NCBI RefSeq assembly: GCF_900187615.1
Contig: NZ_FYDO01000042.1
Span: forward strand, 1-37,562
DNA: 37,562 nt
Direction: 5' to 3'
From: Pseudomonas sp. Irchel s3f7
Lineage (GTDB): Bacteria; Pseudomonadota; Gammaproteobacteria; Pseudomonadales; Pseudomonadaceae
In this document: positions 31,641 through 37,562 of the stretch, in pieces
Layout of the letters: each line of letters begins with the position of its first letter
How positions within the stretch are numbered: position 1 is the stretch's first letter
Program-made: the position numbers and the translations under genes
Notes under the pieces: generated by a model
Seen by the model: the letters and a program-made list of their open reading frames with translations, nothing else
What the model was told of the DNA's origin: nothing
The model's database searches: none

Positions 31641-34130
31641 TTACCAGTCGTACGTCATCTCAACCGAAGCCACCCGCTCCTGCCCGTAGTAGCAACCAAA
31701 CGAATAATTGCAGTCCGACACGTACTCGCGGTCGAAAATGTTCTGCACATTCAGGCGGGTTTGCAAGCCACGCAGGCTTGGGTCGAGTTTGCCCATGTCG
31801 TAACTGACGGTGGTGTCATAGACAACCCACGATGGCACGTCGAACGAGTTGGCGGCATCACCCGGTTTACGCCCGGTGTAGCGCGCACCGGCGCCGAACG
31901 TCAGGCCGTTGAGGTTGGCCTGGGTAAAGTGATAGTCCACCCACATCGAAGCAGAGACTGGCGACTGCGCTTCGTTACGGTTGTCCTCGTTACCCCAGGT
32001 GTCCTTGGTGTAGAACGAATCCATGTAGCTGGCGGCCGCCATTACGTCGATGTTGTCCAGGCTCGATTTGACCTCCAGCTCGACGCCACGAGAACGCATT
32101 TCGCCGCTCTGGGACATGTACTCCGGATAGTCGTCATCGCCGGTCAGCACATTCTTCTGCTTGATTTGATAAACCGACGCAGTGATCAGCGTCTTCTCGA
32201 ACGGCTGGTATTTCACACCCACTTCGTATTGCTCACCCTCGGTCGGGTCGAAGGCGCTGCCACCCCGTTGAGGCGCCGCAGTACCGAGTGTCGGCAGGAA
32301 GGATTCGGAGTAGCTGACGTACGGCGCCAGGCCGAACTCGGTGACGTAGGTCAGGCCCACCCGGCCGGTGAATTTATTGTCGCGCTTGGCTTCGTGGGTG
32401 GACGCGAGCAAGTCCTTGTTGTCGATTTCCGCCCAATCCTGGCGACCGCCAATGGTCAGGATCCACTGGTCCAGTTTGATCTGGTCCTGCACATACACGC
32501 CGGTCTGGCGCAGGGTGTTGTCCCACTGTGTGGTGAGCGTCGGCGTCACGCTGCTGGTGTCGTAGTTGTTCTTGCCGTACAGGTCGACCGGCAACACGTT
32601 GTTGGCGTTGTAGCCGTCGTACTTGCGAGAGAAATGCCGATAGTCCACGCCCACCAGCGTGGTGTGTTCCAGCGCACCGGTGTTGAATTTATATTCCAGG
32701 TTGTTATCGATGGTGTAGGCGATGTTGTGCTGATGCCAATCGACCTTGGCGCGATTGGCCCGGGTGTAATCGGTCACGCCATCGGCATCGGTGACGAAGC
32801 TGCGCAGGTAGAAACCTTTATAGCGGTCGCGCACGTCGGTGTAGCGCGCACTGGAGCGGTATTTCAGGTCTTCGCTGAAATCGTGGGTGAAGTCATAGCC
32901 GAAGACATACTGGTCACGCTTGTAGTCGTTGAAATCGGTGTCGCCGGAGAAAAAGTGGCGGTTGATTTTCTCACCGTTGGGGCCACGGTCGAGCGAACCG
33001 ATTCTTGGCAACGACTGATAGTCAGGCACGCCGTCATCGCGTTGAACCTGCGCCAACAGCGTCAGGGCTGTCGCCTCGTTGATCGCCCAGGTCAGGCTCG
33101 GGGCCAGCAGCATGCGCTGGCTGTTGTTGTGGTCGACCTGTTCGTTGCCCTTGTCGGCGACACCGATCAGGCGATAGCTGAATTCTTTTTGCTCGTCGAG
33201 CGGGCCGCTGGTATCGAACGCTCCGTTCACCCGGTTGTAGCTGCCCGCGCCGAGTTTGATCTGGCTGCGTTGCTCGGTGGTCGGGCGCTTGGACACCATG
33301 TTGATCAGACCGCCCGGCTGGTTCTGCCCATAAAGCACCGACGACGGGCCCTTGAGCACTTCGATGCGTTCCAGGGTGTACGGATCGATTTGCGGCGCAC
33401 CGCCGAGGCTGCCGGCGTAAGGGATGTAGGCACCGTCCAGATACAACGGCGTCGGCGCGAAGCCACGGCTGGTGATTTCATCGGCAATCGAGTTGCGGTC
33501 GGTGAACCCGCCGGTGTTCAACCCCGGCGTATAGCGCAAGGCCTGAGTCAGGTTGCGTGCACCTTGGGTTTCGACTTGGGCGGCGGTGACCACGTTGATG
33601 GTCTGCGGGATTTCCAGGATCGGCGTGTCAGTCTTGGTGGCGGTGGCGCTGCGGGTCGCGACGTAGCCGTCCACCGGCCCGTAAGCCGATTCGCTAACGA
33701 TGCCCGAAATGCTCGTAGCGCCTAGCTGCAACGCGGCACCACTGGCCTGTATCGGTAGCAGCGAATAGCTTCCGTTGTCGTGGCGAACCGCCTCCAGCTT
33801 GCTCCCGGCCAGCAACTGGCGCAGACCGGCGTCTGTCGTATAGCGGCCCTGCAAGCCTGCGGTTTTCTGGCCGTTGGCATGGGCCGGATCGAACGAAACG
33901 GTTACGCCAGCGGTGGATGCAAACTGGGTCAGCGCCGAACCCAGCGGGCCGGCAGGAATGTTGAATTGCGCCTCGTCCGAGGTTTGCGCCCAGGCAGGCT
34001 GTGCCACCAACGTCATCGCCAATGGAACGGCCAGTGCCATGCCCAACAATGCGGCGTGAACCGCACGGTTCAAGGGTTTGATGGATGGCTGGGTAGAAGC
34101 GATGCGGTGTTGGGGATTGCGAGGGGTCAT
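31641..34130 (-). CDS. TonB-dependent ferrisiderophore receptor with signalling (STN) domain
   Basis: An 829-residue outer-membrane transducer. Signal peptide cleaves after AWA (residue 48). Residues 55-126 form the STN signalling domain (FNIPAGPLGSALTQFASTAG ... GSYSLLP). The plug follows (IPQTINVVTAAQVETQGARN, RIEVLKGPSSVLYGQNQPGG), then the barrel, ending in the typical aromatic residue (VEMTYDW). The DCNYSFGCYYGQ loop near the end is typical of ferrichrome/FhuA-like receptors, so a hydroxamate siderophore is likely but not proven. AAAGGAAAC precedes ATG 34130. Together with FecR and the sigma factor upstream it forms a cell-surface signalling system. Confidence 0.92.
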   Translation of the reverse strand: MTPRNPQHRIASTQPSIKPLNRAVHAALLGMALAVPLAMTLVAQPAWAQTSDEAQFNIPAGPLGSALTQFASTAGVTVSFDPAHANGQKTAGLQGRYTTDAGLRQLLAGSKLEAVRHDNGSYSLLPIQASGAALQLGATSISGIVSESAYGPVDGYVATRSATATKTDTPILEIPQTINVVTAAQVETQGARNLTQALRYTPGLNTGGFTDRNSIADEITSRGFAPTPLYLDGAYIPYAGSLGGAPQIDPYTLERIEVLKGPSSVLYGQNQPGGLINMVSKRPTTEQRSQIKLGAGSYNRVNGAFDTSGPLDEQKEFSYRLIGVADKGNEQVDHNNSQRMLLAPSLTWAINEATALTLLAQVQRDDGVPDYQSLPRIGSLDRGPNGEKINRHFFSGDTDFNDYKRDQYVFGYDFTHDFSEDLKYRSSARYTDVRDRYKGFYLRSFVTDADGVTDYTRANRAKVDWHQHNIAYTIDNNLEYKFNTGALEHTTLVGVDYRHFSRKYDGYNANNVLPVDLYGKNNYDTSSVTPTLTTQWDNTLRQTGVYVQDQIKLDQWILTIGGRQDWAEIDNKDLLASTHEAKRDNKFTGRVGLTYVTEFGLAPYVSYSESFLPTLGTAAPQRGGSAFDPTEGEQYEVGVKYQPFEKTLITASVYQIKQKNVLTGDDDYPEYMSQSGEMRSRGVELEVKSSLDNIDVMAAASYMDSFYTKDTWGNEDNRNEAQSPVSASMWVDYHFTQANLNGLTFGAGARYTGRKPGDAANSFDVPSWVVYDTTVSYDMGKLDPSLRGLQTRLNVQNIFDREYVSDCNYSFGCYYGQERVASVEMTYDW

Positions 34131-34246
34131 GCAGTTTCCTTTCGCCCGTTGGCAGTCAAATGGCGGCGTCTATCGCGCCTCTATCTACCAAGTCGAACGA
34201 GAATCAAAATCAATAACCCCTGCTGCGGATTTTTTTGCCGGAATAC

Positions 34247-35200
34247 TCAAACCGCTTCCACCGTGGTCCAGTAACGGCTGAAACGACGGATACGCACAGG
34301 CAGCGTGGACGTCAGGTTGTCCAGCACCGCATCGGTGTTGCCGAGATGGAACGCCCCGGAAATTCGCAGTGCACCCACGGCCGGATCACAGCCCAGGTGC
34401 CCGGGACGGTAGCGCTGCAACTCGGTGATGAAATCCGCCAGGCGCCAATCGTTGGCAACCAGCATGTCGCGGGTCCAGGCATCCGCCAGTGCATTTGCAG
34501 GCAGTAAAGGCTCGATGCGGTCTTCACGGAAACCCACTTGCTGACCGGCATCAACCCGCACGGCAGCATCAGGCAGATGGGCGCTGCGCACCTCCACGGC
34601 ATGCTCCTGCACACTGACCAGCGTGCGCCCCGCTTCGCTGCGTACGATGAACCGGGTGCCCAAAGCGCGGATGCTGCCTTCGGCGGTGTGCACAATGAAC
34701 GGCCGAGCCAATGTGTCCCGGGCCGTTTCAATCTGGATTTCACCTGCCAGCAAACGCACTTCTCGCAGATTGTCGCCGTAGCGCACGTCCACTGCCGTGG
34801 CGGTGTTGAGTTGCAGGTGCGTGCCGTCATCCAGGCGCACGCGTCGGCGTTCACCGGTACGGGTGCGCTGGTCCGCCATCAACGTCGACAGTGGCGTGGT
34901 GTTCCAGGCCAGCGTCCCCGCCCCGCTCGCCACCACCAGCAGCGACAACACTTTGAGCACATCGCGACGCTTGGCCCGGGCGCTGGCCAACGTTGGCCGG
35001 GCGACGCCGGGGGACACCTGGCCGAGTTTGTCCTGCAAGCGCCCGAGACGCTCCCAGGCCTGCACATGCCGCGGATCACGCTCCAGCCAGCGTCGATGCG
35101 CCTCACGAACGGTTTCATCTGGCACGTCGTCGCGCAAGTCGACATACCAGCGCGCGGCGGCTTCCAGGGTGGCGTAATCCAGGGATTGCGGTTGCGCCAA
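34247..35200 (-). CDS. FecR-family anti-sigma regulator
   Basis: A 317-residue inner-membrane regulator that passes the receptor signal to the ECF sigma factor. The N-terminal cytoplasmic domain (AAARWYVDLRDDVPDETVRE, WLERDPRHVQAWERL) is followed by one membrane helix at about 84-100 (VLSLLVVASGAGTLAW) and the periplasmic FecR domain (GERRRVRLDDGTHLQLNTAT, FIVHTAEGSIRALGTRFIV). The start is a TTG at 35200 with a strong GAGGA site seven bases upstream. It begins three bases after the sigma factor stop. Confidence 0.92.
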   Translation of the reverse strand: MAQPQSLDYATLEAAARWYVDLRDDVPDETVREAHRRWLERDPRHVQAWERLGRLQDKLGQVSPGVARPTLASARAKRRDVLKVLSLLVVASGAGTLAWNTTPLSTLMADQRTRTGERRRVRLDDGTHLQLNTATAVDVRYGDNLREVRLLAGEIQIETARDTLARPFIVHTAEGSIRALGTRFIVRSEAGRTLVSVQEHAVEVRSAHLPDAAVRVDAGQQVGFREDRIEPLLPANALADAWTRDMLVANDWRLADFITELQRYRPGHLGCDPAVGALRISGAFHLGNTDAVLDNLTSTLPVRIRRFSRYWTTVEAV

Positions 35201-35203
35201 GGC

Positions 35204-35713
35204 TCAGTCCTCAATCAACAACAGACAGTGCGTCAGGGCGCGCACGGCATGTTTCTTCACGGTGGTCACCGAGACATTCATGCGACGGCCTATTTCGACG
35301 TAGCTCAGGCCATCGAGTTGCGCCAGCAGGAAAATCTCCCGAGTCCGTTCACCCAGGCCATCGAGCAGACGGTCGATTTCCATCAGCGTTTCGATGACCA
35401 GCTCACGGGTTTCCGGCGACACCGCCACAGGTTCGGGGGTGGCTGCCAGCGTTTCCAGCCAGGCCTGTTCCAGCGCACGACGGCGGAACATGTCGATCAT
35501 CAGGCTGCGGGCAATCGTACTGAGGTAGGCCCGCGGTTCACGCAGTTCGAGGGTTTTGCGCTGGGTCAGTACGCGAATGAACGTGTCCTGGGCAAGGTCC
35601 GCCGCATGATCGACACAACCGAGGCGCTTACGCAGCCAACCGCAGAGCCAACTGTGATGGTCCTCGTACAGCGTATGCACAGCGTGTTGCAGCGAGAGAT
35701 CAGCGGAGGACAT
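35204..35713 (-). CDS. ECF sigma factor, FecI-like
   Basis: A 169-residue sigma-70 factor of the iron-starvation group. Region 2 is visible as AADLAQDTFIRVL and AYLSTIARSLMIDMFRRR, region 4 as LDGLSYVEIGRRMNVSVTTV followed by KKHAVRAL. ATG 35713 (MSSADLSLQHAV) is taken as the start; 35731 would add six residues. A Fur box lies upstream, so expression should rise in iron shortage; the expected target is the receptor gene downstream. Confidence 0.93.
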   Translation of the reverse strand: MSSADLSLQHAVHTLYEDHHSWLCGWLRKRLGCVDHAADLAQDTFIRVLTQRKTLELREPRAYLSTIARSLMIDMFRRRALEQAWLETLAATPEPVAVSPETRELVIETLMEIDRLLDGLGERTREIFLLAQLDGLSYVEIGRRMNVSVTTVKKHAVRALTHCLLLIED

Positions 35714-35741
35714 GAAAACGACCCGACACAAATGTTATTTG

Positions 35742-35760
35742 ATAATGACTCTCATTTTCG
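35742..35760. promoter_or_regulatory. Fur box upstream of the ECF sigma gene
   Basis: GATAATGACTCTCATTTTC matches the 19-bp consensus at 15 positions. It is 29 bp ahead of the sigma factor start, suited to repression by Fe-Fur. Confidence 0.82.
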
Positions 35761-35843
35761 TCGAAGCCGATGCGTTTTGGCAATAGTGGTTCTGTCAGCA
35801 ACAATCCAATCCCTGTAGGAGTGTCGTTGACGGGCAGATGACC

Positions 35844-36413
35844 TCAGCGCTGCGGCGCCACCATGCGAAAGCGAATATTGATTTCGTTGGACACTAAATT
35901 GTCCGCCCACTCCCCTTCACCCATCTTGAAATCGTCGCGCTTGAGGGTCAGCTCACCGTCGAAGATGCCGATGGCGTTCTCTGATTTGAGCACCACCGGC
36001 ACGTTCACCTGTCGTGTCTGCCCTCTGACGGAGAGGTTACCGGTGAAGGTGTAACGGTGGTTGCCGAGGTCTTGAATGGCCGTCGATTCGAACGTGGCCT
36101 GGGGATAGGTGTCGGTGTTGAACCACGCCGGTTTCTGCAATTCGCTCTTGGCGTCGCTGCTGTCGATATCGATGCTGTTGAGGTCGATGGTCAGCGCGGC
36201 ATGGGCGGCGGTGGGGTTTTCCGTGTCGAAATCGAGGCGCCCCTCGAACTTGCCGAACGTGCCATAAACCCTGGAACCCAACTGCTGATAGGTAAAGCTG
36301 ATGGTGCTGGCGGTGGCGTTCACGGCGGCGTATTCGACGGCGTCGGCGCGCGGCAAAACGCCGAGTGTGAGAACACCGGCCAACGCGACGAAACACAGTA
36401 TTCGAGGGGTCAT
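35844..36413 (-). CDS. YceI-family periplasmic protein
   Basis: A 189-residue protein with a signal peptide (ILCFVALAGVLTLGVLPRADA, cut in about position 25). The mature lipocalin-like barrel shows the family pattern: STISFTYQQLGSRVYGTFGK, AALTIDLNSIDIDSSDAK, TYPQATFESTAI, and FDGELTLKRDDFKMGEGEW. Members bind isoprenoid-type lipids such as polyprenyl chains. CGGAGAG precedes ATG 36413. It stands alone beyond the Fur box of the iron genes. Confidence 0.92.
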   Translation of the reverse strand: MTPRILCFVALAGVLTLGVLPRADAVEYAAVNATASTISFTYQQLGSRVYGTFGKFEGRLDFDTENPTAAHAALTIDLNSIDIDSSDAKSELQKPAWFNTDTYPQATFESTAIQDLGNHRYTFTGNLSVRGQTRQVNVPVVLKSENAIGIFDGELTLKRDDFKMGEGEWADNLVSNEINIRFRMVAPQR

Positions 36414-36534
36414 CGGACTCTCCGGGCGGGGCTCCCGAGATGATTTCAGCGCTGCACACCGAGACTGGTATCAGAAGGACTAAAGCAAAGAATCGGTGTT
36501 TATTCCACTTCGAACACCGACCGGGCAATGCCCA

Positions 36535-37212
36535 TCAGGGCATCCCACTGTCCTCGCGTTGCCACGCCCGCTGCAACAATGCGATCACTTCGGCATCCGA
36601 CGTCTGGGAAAAGTCCATGTACCAATGACCAATCGAGGTGAACCATTCAGGCATCAACGGACAAATCAGCTCATCCACTTCGCGGCGCAGCGCCTCTGCC
36701 GTTTCAATCGGCGCCACGGGCACGGCCACCACGATGCGCGCGGGTGACTGCACGCGCAGCGCATGGATCGCCGCCTTCATCGACGCGCCGGTCGCCAAGC
36801 CGTCGTCGATCAGAATCACCACTTGCTCCTTCAGCTTTACGGGCGCACGCGTGCCTCGATAAACCTGCTCACGGCGCAACAACTCGCGGGTTTCCCGTTC
36901 AACCACGGCATCGAACGTCACTTGATCAATCGGATGATCGCGCAGCGCTTCTTCATTGCGAATCTGAATGCCGCCACTGGCAATCGCGCCCATGGCGTAC
37001 TCCGGTCTCGACGGCACGCCAAGCTTGCGCACCAGCATCAAGTCCAGACGCACGCCCAGCGCCCTGGCCACTTCATAGGCCACCGGCACGCCGCCACGGG
37101 GCAAGGCTAAAACGATGACATCGGGTCGGCGGGCGTAAGGTCGCAGCGCTTCAATCAAACGCCGCCCGGCTGCTGGCCGGTCTTGCAGGATGGAATGGGA
37201 CAAGGGGCTCAT
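36535..37212 (-). CDS. Phosphoribosyltransferase-domain protein
   Basis: A 225-residue protein of the PRT fold. The PRPP-binding motif is VVILIDDGLATGASMKAAIH; the N-terminal part has VLALPRGGVPVAYEVARALG and LDLMLVRKLGVPSRPEYAMG. This is the group of stand-alone PRT proteins often joined to or near dienelactone-hydrolase-like genes; the base or reaction is unknown. GGGAGG precedes ATG 37212, with a small hairpin (CAGGCG/CGCCTG) just ahead of it in the leader. Confidence 0.88.
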   Translation of the reverse strand: MSPLSHSILQDRPAAGRRLIEALRPYARRPDVIVLALPRGGVPVAYEVARALGVRLDLMLVRKLGVPSRPEYAMGAIASGGIQIRNEEALRDHPIDQVTFDAVVERETRELLRREQVYRGTRAPVKLKEQVVILIDDGLATGASMKAAIHALRVQSPARIVVAVPVAPIETAEALRREVDELICPLMPEWFTSIGHWYMDFSQTSDAEVIALLQRAWQREDSGMP

Positions 37213-37280
37213 GTGAAAACCTCCCCAGGCGATCGCGCCTGTCTTTTTCAGTCACATCGTCCATTGTGGCAAGGGCCTTT

Positions 37281-37350
37281 GTGGCGAGGGAGCTTGCCCC
37301 CGTTCGAGTGCGCAGCACTCGCAAAAACGAGATTACCAGGGCCGCTACGG
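37281..37350. repeat. Left part of a different Pseudomonas REP-type repeat
   Basis: GTGGCGAGGGAGCTTGCCCC, then GAGTGCGCAGCACTCGC and GGGCCGCTACG, matches the first half of a GTGGCGAGGG-type REPIN as I know it from fluorescent pseudomonads. Its other half is not seen; the IS element starts instead. Confidence 0.6.
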
Positions 37351-37562
37351 GGGGTGTCAGAAATTTTGTGTTCGGGCATAACATGAGTAAGAGGTGCATG
37401 TATGCCAACCAAAAAGAAACCCGCGTTGCGAGAACTACCGAAAATCCCGAAAGAGCTGCTCGAGCAATTCACCGATGGACCGATGACCGCTGAAGCCATT
37501 GAGGACGCCTCTGCGGCGTTCAAGAAGGCTTTGATCGAGCGAGCCCTCAGTGCTGAGCTTGG
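37351..37562 (+). mobile_element. Left end of an IS256-family insertion sequence (partial)
   Basis: The likely left inverted repeat is GGGGTGTCAGAAATTTTGTG from about 37351, about 50 bp ahead of the transposase start. The element runs out of the window, so the right end, target duplication and length cannot be seen. Confidence 0.7.
37402..37562 (+). CDS. IS256-family transposase, N-terminal part
   Basis: ATG 37402, after GAGGTG, opens a frame to the window edge: MPTKKKPALRELPKIPKELL, then TAEAIEDASAAFKKALIERA and LSAELG. This is the conserved start of Mutator-type (IS256) transposases, in which the same ERALxAELxxHLGY stretch follows. The catalytic DDE residues lie beyond the window, so whether it is intact is unknown. 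Confidence 0.85.
   Translation, partial: MPTKKKPALRELPKIPKELLEQFTDGPMTAEAIEDASAAFKKALIERALSAEL

Noticed and set aside
31761..33725. 654-codon frame antisense to the TonB-dependent receptor
   Set aside because: Valine- and arginine-rich shadow of the receptor gene with no domain; the receptor is complete on the other strand.
1..37562. tRNA, rRNA, riboswitch or replication origin
   Set aside because: No cloverleaf with a T-loop, no rRNA-like stretch, no known riboswitch core and no DnaA-box cluster were noticed on either strand by eye.

Overview
The window looks like chromosomal DNA of a fluorescent-group Pseudomonas. It is GC-rich and carries several families of Pseudomonas-type REP palindromes. 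It has the fused-subunit Mrp antiporter operon, DUF2388 and DUF2789 small proteins, a zinc-finger-degenerate DksA paralogue and a FecI/FecR/TonB-receptor iron system. No rRNA or tRNA gene was seen, and the only transposase is a partial one at the right edge. All identifications come from reading the translated sequence; no database search was possible.

Layout. 1-3.8 kb: an amidase-signature hydrolase, with a degenerate REPIN on its left and a 12-copy tandem REPIN array on its right. 3.8-9.6 kb: a bile-acid/Na+ symporter-like protein divergent from an AraC regulator; a reverse-strand cluster (XRE-cupin regulator, YdhS-like flavoprotein, methyltransferase); and an EamA exporter divergent from the regulator, with a perfect palindrome over the shared promoter. 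9.7-15.9 kb: the Mrp Na+/H+ antiporter operon (mrpAB fusion, C, D, E, F, G), translationally coupled throughout. 15.9-21.7 kb: DUF3995 protein, an orphan betaine/choline-type binding protein, several small conserved or unknown proteins, a DksA-like protein and a glutathione S-transferase. 21.9-24.0 kb: an OmpR-type two-component system. 24.1-27.1 kb: DinB-like protein, DUF2388 protein, ICMT-like membrane methyltransferase, HAD phosphatase, stand-alone receiver.

27.4-29.1 kb holds the most interesting functional unit: a cytochrome b, a YedY/MsrP-like molybdoenzyme and a secreted methionine-rich repeat protein, all on one strand. This layout resembles the hypochlorite-scavenging module (Met-rich peptide plus methionine sulfoxide reductase) described in Azospira. 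29.4-31.5 kb: an rRNA-methyltransferase-like gene, then a rearrangement junction with a gene remnant and a strongly structured, terminator-ended candidate small RNA, then a GNAT protein. 31.6-35.8 kb: TonB-dependent ferrisiderophore receptor, FecR and ECF sigma factor behind a good Fur box. 35.8-37.6 kb: YceI protein, phosphoribosyltransferase, and the left end of an IS256-family element that seems to have landed inside another REP-type repeat.

The two observations best placed to be new are the tandem REPIN array (2157-3806) and the candidate RNA (about 30491-30635). The Met-rich/MsrP-like module is the best-supported coherent system.
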